This document shows positions 16,821 through 27,000 of a DNA stretch of 29,714 nt, in pieces (within the stretch, counting starts at the first letter, position 1; every line of letters starts with the position of its first letter). The stretch lies in the IMG/VR virus record IMGVR_UViG_3300025108_000259, positions 1 through 29,714 of that record; one strand, written 5' to 3'. A program made the position numbers and the translations under genes. The stretch comes from a virus. Under the pieces are notes generated by a model. The model had not been told where the DNA came from. It saw nothing but the letters and a program-made list of their open reading frames with translations, and ran no database searches.

Positions 16821-18275
16821 ATGGCAGTAACATTTCAAGGGACTGGTAAAATGACACCAGCTCCTATTAAACAAACACTGGCAACAAACTATATTGATTT
16901 TACAAGCGCAGCTGAGAAAGGTTGGGCTCAACAATATTTGCCAGATTTAATCGAAAAAGAAGCTGAGATATTCGGTAACAGAACTATTTCAGGTTTCTTA
17001 TCAAAAGTAGGTGCAGAAGAAGCTATGGCTTCAGACCAAGTAATTTGGTCAGAGCAAGGTAGATTACACCTTACGTATTTAGCATGTACAGTTGCTAATG
17101 TATCATCTGGAGTTGATGGTGATGTAACAATTACAATGACTAACGCAACAGATGTAGACGGTGGTGCAGTTGGTAATAGTCACGGTGTAAGAGCTGGTGA
17201 TATGCTTTTAGTTAGAAAAACTACAGTTGTTAAGAAGTTTTTCGTAAACGCAGTTTCATCTGCTGGTCTAATTACAGCGTTTGCTTATGATACTAGCGCG
17301 GCTGATATGTCAGCTGGTTTAACTGGTACTGATGCAGCAACTATAATGGTATTTGGATCTGAGTACGTTAAAGGTTCTGTAGGTAGAGTTGGTGCTAACA
17401 AGCCACAATTCCAACAAAGAAACAACAAGCCAATTATCCTAAAAGACAAGTATGAGATCTCAGGATCTGATACAGCTCAAATTGGATGGGTTGAAATTTC
17501 TGGTGAGGAAGGACAAAACGGTTACTACTGGTACTTAAAAGCTTCAGGTGATACTAAAGCTCGTTTCAATGATTACTTAGAAATGGCTATGCTAGAGTCT
17601 GAAAAATCAACTTCAACTGCATCTTCAAACGCAATGGCACCATCAACAATTACTGGCGCAGCTGGTAGAATTGACGGTACTGAAGGTTTATTTGCAGCTA
17701 TCAACGATAGAGGACACGTAACTTCTGACTTTTCTAATGCAATCACAACTACTGAGGTTGATGGTTTATTAGCAAAACTAGATGAGCAAGGTGCTATTGA
17801 AGAGAACATGATGTTCTTAAACAGAACTGTATCTATAGGTTTTGATGACTGGTTAGCTACTTTAAATGCTGGCTACAGTGGTGGTACTTCTTTTGGAGTA
17901 TTTAACAACTCTGAAGATATGGCATTAAATTTAGGTTTCACTGGTTTCAGAAGAGGTTCTTATGACTTCTACAAGTCTGATTTCAAATATCTAAATGATA
18001 AAGGCACGAGAGCTTCAATTGGTAACATAACTGGTGTTATGATCCCAGCTGGTGTATCTACTGTATATGATGAGGTATTAGGTAAAAACCTAAAAAGACC
18101 TTTCTTACATGTACGTTACAGAGCTTCTAATATGGAAAGCAGAAAGTACAAAACTTGGACTACTGGTTCAGTTGGTGCTACTACTTCTGATTTAGATGCA
18201 ATGGAGATGCACTTCTTATCTGAAAGATGTTTAGTTGTTCAAGGAGCTAATAACTTCTTATTAATGAACGCTTAA
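16821..18275 (+). CDS. Major capsid protein
   Basis: A 484-aa protein placed after portal and scaffold-like genes. The N-terminal helix region (AAEKGWAQQYLPDLIEKEAE, residues about 30-49), the IFGNRTISGFL and ASDQVIWSEQG segments, and the late FLHVRYRAS and 'LSERCLVVQGANNFLLMNA' end fit the HK97-fold capsid proteins of crAss-like and related phages as I remember them. A Gly/Val-rich section (about 90-190) may be an inserted surface domain. Codon use differs from neighbours: Phe is TTC 13 times and TTT 10 times, while the portal gene is mostly TTT. This suggests selection for high expression. The leader is A/T-only with no Shine-Dalgarno sequence. A strong terminator follows 13 bases after the stop codon, so this is the last gene of its main transcript. 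Confidence 0.88.
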   Translation: MAVTFQGTGKMTPAPIKQTLATNYIDFTSAAEKGWAQQYLPDLIEKEAEIFGNRTISGFLSKVGAEEAMASDQVIWSEQGRLHLTYLACTVANVSSGVDGDVTITMTNATDVDGGAVGNSHGVRAGDMLLVRKTTVVKKFFVNAVSSAGLITAFAYDTSAADMSAGLTGTDAATIMVFGSEYVKGSVGRVGANKPQFQQRNNKPIILKDKYEISGSDTAQIGWVEISGEEGQNGYYWYLKASGDTKARFNDYLEMAMLESEKSTSTASSNAMAPSTITGAAGRIDGTEGLFAAINDRGHVTSDFSNAITTTEVDGLLAKLDEQGAIEENMMFLNRTVSIGFDDWLATLNAGYSGGTSFGVFNNSEDMALNLGFTGFRRGSYDFYKSDFKYLNDKGTRASIGNITGVMIPAGVSTVYDEVLGKNLKRPFLHVRYRASNMESRKYKTWTTGSVGATTSDLDAMEMHFLSERCLVVQGANNFLLMNA

Positions 18276-18288
18276 TCATTATTATTTT

Positions 18289-18327
18289 AAAAGAACCGGG
18301 GCTTCGGCCTCGGTCCTTTTATTTTTT
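18289..18327 (+). terminator. Strong intrinsic terminator with UUCG tetraloop after the capsid gene
   Basis: The stem runs AAAAG (18289-18293), A, ACCG (18295-18298), G, GGC (18300-18302), closed by a C(TTCG)G tetraloop (TTCG at 18303-18306). The complementary arm is GCC-T-CGGT-C-CTTTT (18307-18320). There is one A.C mismatch and one G.T wobble. A T-run follows (18317-18320 and 18322-18327). The stem is markedly GC-rich against an AT-rich genome. It should end or strongly attenuate transcripts carrying the major capsid gene. Confidence 0.9.
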
Positions 18328-18350
18328 ATTAACTTATATTATATATTATT

Positions 18351-19184
18351 ATGGCAAAAAAACAAGAAACAAAAAAAGAGGTGGCTGTAGAAACTCCAGT
18401 AATGGAAGCACCACCGGTTGTTAAACAACCAAAAAGACAAGAACCAAAAAAACGAATAATTGACGGGTGGGAAGTAAAAGATAGAGTTTACAGACTACGA
18501 GACAATAGAACACCGTTAACATATACTATAAAAGCTAGAGGTTTATATTTCTTTGACGAAGAGAAAGGTTACGAAAGAGAGATTAAATATTGTAAAAACC
18601 AAAGAACAGTTTTTGTAGATGAAATGAAAGGAGATCAATTGGTTGGACACATTATATTTAGAAACGGTATATTAGCTGTACCTAAAAACGAGGTAACACT
18701 ACAAAAGTATTTAAGTATTTACCACCCTAAAAAAGATACTCTTTATTATGAAATACAACCACAAGTAAGAGCTGAAAACGAATTAGCTAGCATGGAATTT
18801 GAAATAGACGCTTTAATAGCAGCTAGATCTGTAGATATAGATATGGCAGAAGCAATTATGCGTGTAGAATTAGGTTCTAGCGTTACTAAGATGAGTTCTA
18901 AGGAACTTAAAAGAGATTTACTTGTATTTGCTAAGAAAAACCCAATGTTATTCTTAGATTTAATGAAAGATGAAAACATTCACATTAGAAACATAGGTAT
19001 AAAATCTGTTGAAAATGGAATTATCAACTTATCACACGATCAAAGAACTTTTACTTGGGCTTCTAATGGTAGAAAATTATTGAATGTTCCTTTTGACGAG
19101 CATCCATATTCTGCTTTAGCATCATGGTTTAAAACTGATGAAGGCATGGAAGTGTTAACTTCAGTTGAAAAACAATTAAAGTAA
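18351..19184 (+). CDS. Conserved phage protein of unknown function after the capsid gene
   Basis: A 277-aa protein. Residues 1-35 are Lys/Glu/Pro/Val-rich and disordered. Residues about 36-115 are beta-rich (DGWEVKDRVYRL, PLTYTIKARGLYFFDEEKGY, HIIFRNGILAVPKN). Residues about 140-205 are helical (ENELASMEFEIDALIAARS, SSKELKRDLLVFAKKNP). The end holds RTFTWASNGRKLLNVPF and a final helix. I recognise this family as recurrent next to capsid genes in marine podovirus-type genomes but know no assigned function. A head-decoration, head-completion or assembly role is likely from position. It lies between two hairpins (18289-18327 and 19194-19224), so its level may be set separately from its neighbours. 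The start is the first ATG after the terminator. Confidence 0.75.
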   Translation: MAKKQETKKEVAVETPVMEAPPVVKQPKRQEPKKRIIDGWEVKDRVYRLRDNRTPLTYTIKARGLYFFDEEKGYEREIKYCKNQRTVFVDEMKGDQLVGHIIFRNGILAVPKNEVTLQKYLSIYHPKKDTLYYEIQPQVRAENELASMEFEIDALIAARSVDIDMAEAIMRVELGSSVTKMSSKELKRDLLVFAKKNPMLFLDLMKDENIHIRNIGIKSVENGIINLSHDQRTFTWASNGRKLLNVPFDEHPYSALASWFKTDEGMEVLTSVEKQLK

Positions 19185-19193
19185 AACAATATT

Positions 19194-19224
19194 ATGTAAT
19201 CACCCTTATATAGGGTGGTTACAT
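19194..19224 (+). terminator. Long 13-bp hairpin between two genes
   Basis: ATGTAATCACCCT (19194-19206) pairs with AGGGTGGTTACAT (19212-19224) around a TATAT loop. Twelve pairs are Watson-Crick and one is a T.G wobble (19200/19218). Only a short A/T-rich tract (TATTTAAA) follows rather than a pure T-run, so it may be a weaker terminator, a bidirectional one or an RNA-processing/stability element. It lies wholly in the 58-base gap before the next ATG. Confidence 0.65.
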
Positions 19225-19242
19225 TATTTAAACAAATAATAA

Positions 19243-20055
19243 ATGGCAAACAACAAAGAGATAAGTATAGATACGGTTTATCAAAGAGTACTAGCTCTAG
19301 CAAATAAAGAGCAGAGAGGTTATATTACTCCACAAGAATTTAACTTGTTTGCCAATCAAGCGCAACTAGATATATTTGAACAATATTTCTACGACTTAGC
19401 TGGTATGGTAAATCTTAGTAAAAGAGGAGACCAAGAACAAAACAAACCAGGGTCAAACAACCCATTGGAACCAGACTTTGGAGACGCTGTTAATATCCTT
19501 AGAGAAAAAATAAGTATACATAAAGGAGCAGACGTTGCTTTAACGTATAACTCTACAAATGGTAGCTTTAGTCTACCATCACTCACAACATCAACCATAT
19601 ACAGAACCGGTAGAATGTATTACACTGGTGCAGGAGGTTCTAGTATTCCACTACAACTTATCGATTACTACGATTTAGATCATATAAAAGAATTATATGT
19701 TGCTAAAACAAACTCAAGATGGCACACTAACAATCAAGAAAATTTTTATTACACAGAGAACACAGATGGTACTTTTTCTTTATATAGAGAGAGCACAGGT
19801 AAAACACCACTTACATCCGGCTTGAAAGTAGAGGTTGTAGCTACAGTACCCGCAACTGTTAAATGGGCTTACGTAGTTGTAAATGAAAAAGCATTGTATG
19901 ACAATACTAACTCCGTGCATTTTACTCTACATAGATCTGAAGAAACTAACTTAGTTATAAAAATATTAGAAATGGCTGGTATTACACTTAACAAAGCTGG
20001 TTTAGTTCAAATAGCTTCTAACGAAGAAACACAAAACAGTAACGAAACAAAATAA
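19243..20055 (+). CDS. Candidate head-tail connector/ring protein
   Basis: A 270-aa protein. It opens with helical segments (ISIDTVYQRVLALANKEQRG, then ITPQEFNLFANQAQLDIFEQ at about 26-45). A long beta-rich middle with TIYRTGRMYYTG, YYDLDHIKELYVAK and an exposed Ser/Thr/Asn-rich loop follows. It ends in a helix (ETNLVIKILEMAGITLNKAG). This layout and its place between head genes and the tail-tube-like gene match the neck or ring proteins of crAss-like and related short-tailed phages, which form the layer below the portal. It is recognised by pattern only, with no catalytic motif. It is followed after six bases by another connector-like gene, with which it probably assembles. Confidence 0.6.
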   Translation: MANNKEISIDTVYQRVLALANKEQRGYITPQEFNLFANQAQLDIFEQYFYDLAGMVNLSKRGDQEQNKPGSNNPLEPDFGDAVNILREKISIHKGADVALTYNSTNGSFSLPSLTTSTIYRTGRMYYTGAGGSSIPLQLIDYYDLDHIKELYVAKTNSRWHTNNQENFYYTENTDGTFSLYRESTGKTPLTSGLKVEVVATVPATVKWAYVVVNEKALYDNTNSVHFTLHRSEETNLVIKILEMAGITLNKAGLVQIASNEETQNSNETK

Positions 20056-20061
20056 CAAGAC

Positions 20062-21057
20062 ATGCCAAATAACTTAATAACATTAACAGAGCAACAATAT
20101 TACGAAGGACAAAATGGAGGTCAATTAAATGGTGATGACGGCCAATATGGTAATTATCAGTTTATGAAAATTGATGATGTTATAAATGACGTGTTAGCTT
20201 CTTACTGTCAAGAAGGTCAAATACTACAAGGTGTTAGAAAGTCAGATGTATCATACCATGCTTATAGATCAATGCAGGAGTTAAGCTTTGATACCTTTAG
20301 ATCAGTTAAATCTAAAGAAATTGAAATACCACCTTCGCTATTAATGGCTTTACCTATAGATTTTGTTGGTTATACTAAATTAACTTATAAAGGTGATGAT
20401 GGTATAGAAAGAACTTTAATGCCAGCTATAGTAACTAGTAACCCAACACCTTACCAACAAGACAGCGAATATGACATAGAGTTTGATAGCAATGGAGCTG
20501 CTACACATGCTAGTGATTCTAACACTTGGTTTGATTATCATGGTAACACGGTTAACACTGGAGTTTTAAGTGCACCAACTGGAGTTGCAACGCCAAACAT
20601 AAATGATGCTGATCAATACGATATATATGACCTACAAGAAGGTCAAAGATTTGGAGCAGAACCTAGACACATGCATGCGCATGGATCTTTTTACATAGAC
20701 TATTTAAAAGGTAGAATACATTTTTCTGGTAACTTAACAGGAAGAGTTATAACTTTAAAGTACATAAGCGATGGTGTAGCTACTCTACAGTCTGGCGTAC
20801 ATTCAAGCTCTCCTTACAACACGGAGATACACACTGAACAAGATATGATTGTTCATAAGTTTGCTCAAGAGGCAATGATAAAACATATATTATATGGCTG
20901 TTTACAAGCAAGAGCAAAACAACCACAAGGTATGCTGCCAACTTTGAAAAAAGAAAAGTTTGCTGAAACTAGAAAAGCTAAAATAAGATTATCAAATATA
21001 AGATTAGAAGAGGTTACTCAGATACTAAGAGGTAAATCTAAATGGATTAAACACTAA
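20062..21057 (+). CDS. Tail tubular protein A/adaptor-like protein
   Basis: A 331-aa protein. The helical N-terminus (MKIDDVINDVLASYCQEGQ, then KSDVSYHAYRSMQELSFDT at about 60-78) resembles the 'YR..QELLFDT' helix of T7 gp11/P22 gp4-type adaptors. A beta segment around 88-112 (EIEIPPSLLMALPIDFVGY) carries the typical 'LP.DFV....' strand. RVITLKYISDG (about 233-243) and the C-terminal helices (MIVHKFAQEAMIKHILYGCL, then a basic KLK/RK tail) also fit. Members of this fold bind below the portal and hold the tail nozzle. The region about 125-200 is Asn/Asp/Gly-rich and looks like an inserted loop domain. The start is six bases after the preceding stop, and the giant tail gene follows eight bases later. 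Confidence 0.7.
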   Translation: MPNNLITLTEQQYYEGQNGGQLNGDDGQYGNYQFMKIDDVINDVLASYCQEGQILQGVRKSDVSYHAYRSMQELSFDTFRSVKSKEIEIPPSLLMALPIDFVGYTKLTYKGDDGIERTLMPAIVTSNPTPYQQDSEYDIEFDSNGAATHASDSNTWFDYHGNTVNTGVLSAPTGVATPNINDADQYDIYDLQEGQRFGAEPRHMHAHGSFYIDYLKGRIHFSGNLTGRVITLKYISDGVATLQSGVHSSSPYNTEIHTEQDMIVHKFAQEAMIKHILYGCLQARAKQPQGMLPTLKKEKFAETRKAKIRLSNIRLEEVTQILRGKSKWIKH

Positions 21058-21065
21058 AATAACAC

Positions 21066-24000
21066 ATGGCAGAATTAAAGAGAAATTTTGGTAGAGGGCA
21101 GATGAACAAAGATAGCGATGAACGTCTAGTTAAAGACGGTACATATCGTGATGCTAACAATATACAGGTGTCTTCGTCTGATGGTAGTGATGTTGGGTCA
21201 GTTCAAACGCTGCTAGGTAACACAGAGGTAACTCCTAATGTTGTGCTTTCTGACTACTCTACTTGTGTCGGTGTTTACAAATTGCCGGAGTCTGATTTAA
21301 TATACTACCTTGTCTCTAGTCAAGGTCACCCTGGGTTACAAGGTTTTCAACCTTTAATATACAAAGATTTTGTAATAGAGTACGACACTGTAACACAACT
21401 AAGTAAGTATGTAATTACAGATATATTTAAAATTAAAGTAAACGCAAGTGCTAATGCGCAGAGTGGTGCTTCTTATATTGAGGTACCACTTGGTGCTTCA
21501 ACTACTATAAATAAAACCGGCATAAGAGTTGGTATGAAAATAACAGGGTCATTTACAAACTCTAGTGGAAGTTCTAAAACAATAGTTGGTCAAACAGTAG
21601 GTAACAATGGCACTTATTATGTAGGTGAACATCACAATGTAAAAGTAACTGATATAGTTAAAGCTACATCGTCTTGGAAAATATTTTTATCGTCGCCTAT
21701 ATATATGAACTCAGGTCAACAAATTATATTCAGAAGTGATAGAGTTTTAGAGTTTAACCCTTATGATAAAATAACATCCATAGATCACATAGACGGATTG
21801 TTATTTTGGACAGATAATGTTACAGAACCTAAAAAAATAAATATAAAAAGAAGTTTGTTAGGTACTGGTGGTATAGCTAGAGTAGTTGGTCATGATCCAA
21901 CTCAAACAAAAACTCACGCTACAAACCAAAGTAACCAACAAAAAAGAAATACAACTGGCTATACAAACAATCAAGACTTTCACACTAGACTAGTTATAGA
22001 ACGACCATCAACTGGTTATGAGGTTGCACTAAAACAAAACGATTATGAACCTGTTTACCTTGAGAAAGATCATATAACAGTAGTTAAAAAATATCCTAAA
22101 GCACCTTTAAAACTAGAAATGTCAGAAACTCCTATAGAGAGAGTTCCTGTTAATAGTAGTGGTAATGCACTAACACCTAACGCTACGTTTGGAGTACTGT
22201 CTTCTACTATAGTTTGGAGAGAAAATGGTGGTAGTGGCGATCCATACGATGCTGGTACAGCGGTTAATGGATTAGTATTTACTTCACCAGTAGATCTTAG
22301 AAAAGGAGATGTAGTTATATTTACTAATGACTTACAAGAACCAGCTAATGTTTTAGACTCAACAGATGCTCTTGTTAGACTTACTGTTACAAGTGGTCCT
22401 GGTGGTATGCCACAAAACGGAGGTAGTACCGGTCCTTATAATTTCTCAGTAGATAGTGTAGCTACAAATGTTAACACGGTGCCTGAAGTTTGGCAAGGTA
22501 GATTAGAAACTGAAAATGCACTATTTGAATTTAAGTTTCCAAGATTTTCTTACCGATGGAGATATGTTGACGGTGAATACTCTACGTTTGCTCCTTGGAC
22601 TAATGTAGCTTTTTTACCAGGTGCATTTGATTACATAGCTAAAAAAGGTGTCAACTTAGGTATGACCAATAGAGCTAAATCTATAAAGCTAAAAGATTAT
22701 TTCCACGAATTTGATTTATTCCCATCTGATGTTGTAGCTGTAGACCTACTATACAAAGAAGAGACTAGTCCAAATGTTTACACTGTAAAAACTATAACTA
22801 GAGAGAACGAACACCCAGAGTGGCCTAATAGAGCTCAGTCTAACTACAACCGTGGTGAGTATGTTTTAACATCAGAAATGATACACGCTGTTGTTCCTTC
22901 CAACCAAATACTAAGACCTTGGGATAACGTGCCTAAATCCGCGGCAACACTAGCTATAACAGGTAATAGATTAGTTTTTGGTAACTATAAACAAGGTTAC
23001 GACATAGAAGGTGATGTAAATTTAACTGTTAGTATGGATTCTGGGTATGGAGAAAACTATTTACAAGAAGGTGGTAGAGGTGAAAGATCTGTAAAAACAA
23101 TGAGAACATACCAAGTAGGTATTGTGTTTTCTGATGAGTATGGTAGAGAAACACCTGTTCAAGCACCTAAGAAAAGCAGTAGTGTTGTTGTAGACAAGAA
23201 ACTATCGTACAGAAACAACAGAATAAAAGTAGGTTTAGATTATGGTGGTACTTCTATACCAGCTTGGGCACAGTATTACAAATACTATATAAAAGAAACT
23301 TCTAACGAGTATTACAATTTAGTAATGGATCGTTGGTATGACGCAGAAGATGGTAACGTTTGGATTTCATTCCCTTCGTCTGAAAGAAATAAAGTAGACA
23401 TCGATACACATTTAATACTTAAAAAGCGCCACGACGATATAACACCTGTTAGAGAAAAAGCTAGGTATAAAATACTAGCAATAGAAAACGAGGCTCCAGA
23501 CTACATAAAAAGTAAAAAAATATCACACGGTAGCGCTCTTACAACTCAACAGACTGGTTCGGTACTAGCTACTAATGTTAACTTCCTTATTTCTAATAAT
23601 GATTTCAAGGCTACTTTTGGTGATAAGTTTATGGAAGAAGTGTGGTCTAAAGTTAGTAGTGGTAAAGGTTTTGCAAGGATAATAGGTAGCTCTGGAACTC
23701 AAACCGCAACTACTGATTGGCAAAGTATAGTTAGTATTAAAAAAATTGGAGCAACAAGTCCTAACTTCTCTGTTAGGGTTGCTAGCACTTTTGAAAACGC
23801 TGATATGACCAATTTACTTAGTGGTACTATTAACTACAAGATAGAGATTAGAGAAGATATTATACATAATAGACCAGAGTTTGATGGTAGGTTTTTTGTT
23901 AAAGTATATAAAGACTTGCTACTACAAAACTCTATAATGGTAGATTTAGATGCTACTCAAAGCATGACTCTTATAGATAGCTTTGATCTAAGACTTCTTA

Positions 24001-27000
24001 TCGGTGCTCAATCTTCAAATTCAGGGGGTTCAACCCAATACCACCCAACAACAACTGGTCCTTATGCGGGTTTAGATTTTAATGAAAATGCTTTTGCTGG
24101 AACAAACGTAAATTCACTAACATCAACAAACCAAGATGGTGAGTCTTTTGGAACTTTTAAATCACACCAAAGACTTCAGGATTGGTGGAAAAACTTATGT
24201 GCACATGGACAAAGCAAAGTTTATCTTGATGGTATCGAATGGTACAAGTATAACTGGAGAAGTCCTACTGGACATGTTAATCACAATGAAGCTAACGGTG
24301 TTCACTCGTCTCACTTAGGTGGTATTGGTGATGGTAACGGTGTTTTAAAACATTACAGTAGTTATAGTAAAATGTATTTAGGTTTTCCAAAATGGAGACA
24401 ACACCATAGCGCTACAGGTTGGGTTAGAAGGTTTTACACTACAATGAGAACAGTAGGGACGTTATTTAGATTTAGAGAGGATCCAAATCAAACTGTATAT
24501 AGGGTTATATCAGTTGGTGGAGTACAACAAAGTTATAACTATTCTAAAAGTGGTACAAACTCAGCTAAATCAAATGATGTTCAAGCTAAGAGTACAGCTT
24601 TTAATATAAACTTTGAAAGAAATGATGGTGGTGGAGCTATGGATCCTAATGCTTTTGACGTGCTAAGTTTAATGAAGCATGATTGTAGTTCTACAACACC
24701 ACTAGATATATTACAAGCTGACTACATAAGTGAGTCTGGTGGATCTGAACTAGCTACTGAAAATCCAGCTGTTTGGGAAACAGAACCAAAAGAAGATGTT
24801 GGACTTGATATATACTATGAAGCATCTATGGCTATGCCATTAAAAGTTACTGCAGAAAATAATGAGCTATTAATACCTATTGGATCGACATTTAAAGCTA
24901 GAAATGGTAGTGGTGTTTTTCATAAAGGAACCTCAACATTACCAGTTGATTTAACAGGTGAAGATGTTACTTATAAAATATTAGCAGTAAACTCAACAGA
25001 CAATGAAGATATAACTAGAATAACTGTCTACAACACCTTAGATGGCAGTATGGGATTAACCGATGATCTAGAGCATGATAGCTTTATATTTATTGATAGG
25101 TATGATGGTTCTCAAATACCAATATACATTGGTATTAACAACACTAACAACAAACACGTTGCTGGTGATGTTTATGTTGACCTTGTTACTGGTAACTTTC
25201 CACAAAATGTAGTATCAAATGGAATGCAACCATGGAGAGCTCCTCATTTTTCTGCAATGAAATTAGGTTGGTCTAATTGCTTTCAGTTTGGTAATGGTAT
25301 AGAATCAGACAGAATAAGAGATGATTATAATCAATCAACTATAGCTAACGGTGTTAAAGCATCTACAGTTCTAGCAGAGAGATACCAAGAAGAACACAGG
25401 TCTAGTGGTTTTATACACTCTGGAGTTTTCAACTCAATAAGTGGTGTTAATGATTTAAACCAGTTTATACAAGCAGAAGCTATAACAAAAGATTTGAATC
25501 CTAGTTATGGTAGTATTCAACATATGATAGCTAGAAATACAAACACTTTAGCTTTTTGTGAGGATAAAATTTTAAGCATACAAACAAATAAAGATGCGTT
25601 GTTTAATGCTGATGGAAGTTCTAACATACTATCATCAACTGTAGTTCTTGGATCAGCAACACCAATACAAGGTGAATACGGTATATCAACAAACCCAGAG
25701 TCTGTTGCTATAACTCCTGAAGCTATATACTGGTGTGATCAAGCTAGAAACCAAGTGTTAAAACTATCGGGTCAAGCATCAATAACAGTTATATCTGACA
25801 CTGGTATGAAGGATTATTTTAATGATAATTTAAAAGACTTAGATTATGTTATTGGTAGTTATGACGATAAGAAAAGTGAATACAACCTAACTACTTGTGT
25901 GAAGATACACAAGTTCCAATTAAGACCTATAACTAAAACAGTTTCGTATAGCGAGAAGTCTGGAGGTTGGAGTAGTTTTAAAGATTTTGATGGTTTAGAG
26001 TTTGGTGTTAGTTTAAATAATGAGTACTACACGTTTAGATATGGTAGCATGTGGCAACACCACACAAACAATGTTGCTAATAATTTTTACAACCAACAAT
26101 ACTATTCTGATATAACATTATTATTTAACGACAATCCTAGTTCTGTTAAAAGCTTTGGGGCTTTAAATTATGAAGGTACACAAGCAAGAATAACTCAGGA
26201 GTTGACAGATAATCAGTATTACAACTTAAACAACAAACAAGGTTGGTATGTTGAAACAATGAACACTGATTTACAAGAAGCTGAGAATATTGAGTTTAAA
26301 AATAAAGAAGGAAAGTGGTTCGCAACTGTAAAAGGCGTTGCATCTGATTTATCAAACTTAGACCCTAAAGAGTTTAGTGTTCAAGGTATTGGTGTTTACG
26401 ATGCAAAATCAAGTAGTGGTTCTACTTCAAATACTTACAACTTAACTGTAGCAGTTAGATCTCAATCTTCTACTGGTACTAATTGGGACACAACAGCTGA
26501 CTCAAGTGACTTTGCATTTTTAGATGGACCTACGATAGTAATGACAGAAGGTGTACCTACTGGCGTTGGGCAAGTATATGCAACTATCACTAATAACGTT
26601 TTAAACTCTCAAAATGTATTACAATACTCTGGGTTAAATTTAGATGCAGCTGATTTTACAGTGCCTGGTGGTACAGCTACAACTACTGGTTCTGGTAACT
26701 CAACAGTTTATGTTCACACTGCAGCTAGTGGTTGGAACGCAGATACTAACATTAGCAAAGTAGAATTAACAAACAATGGTATAGCTGGTGATGCTGGTAA
26801 TACGGTGAATGTACAGATATATTACAACTCTTTTACTATGCCTAGTGCTAATACAAATTTATTTGTAGATGTTGATTATAGTGGATCTGTAACCGCACCT
26901 ATAGTACAAGGAGCACCTAATAGAACTAGTTTATTTAGACTTAGCTTTTTAGACGCGCCAACTACAACTGGTGAAGGAGCGACAAACCCAGATCATATAG

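Noticed and set aside
24136-24318. 60-aa plus-strand frame inside the giant tail gene
   Set aside because: It is fully contained in the 2452-aa frame, which is unbroken and carries recognised motifs on both sides.
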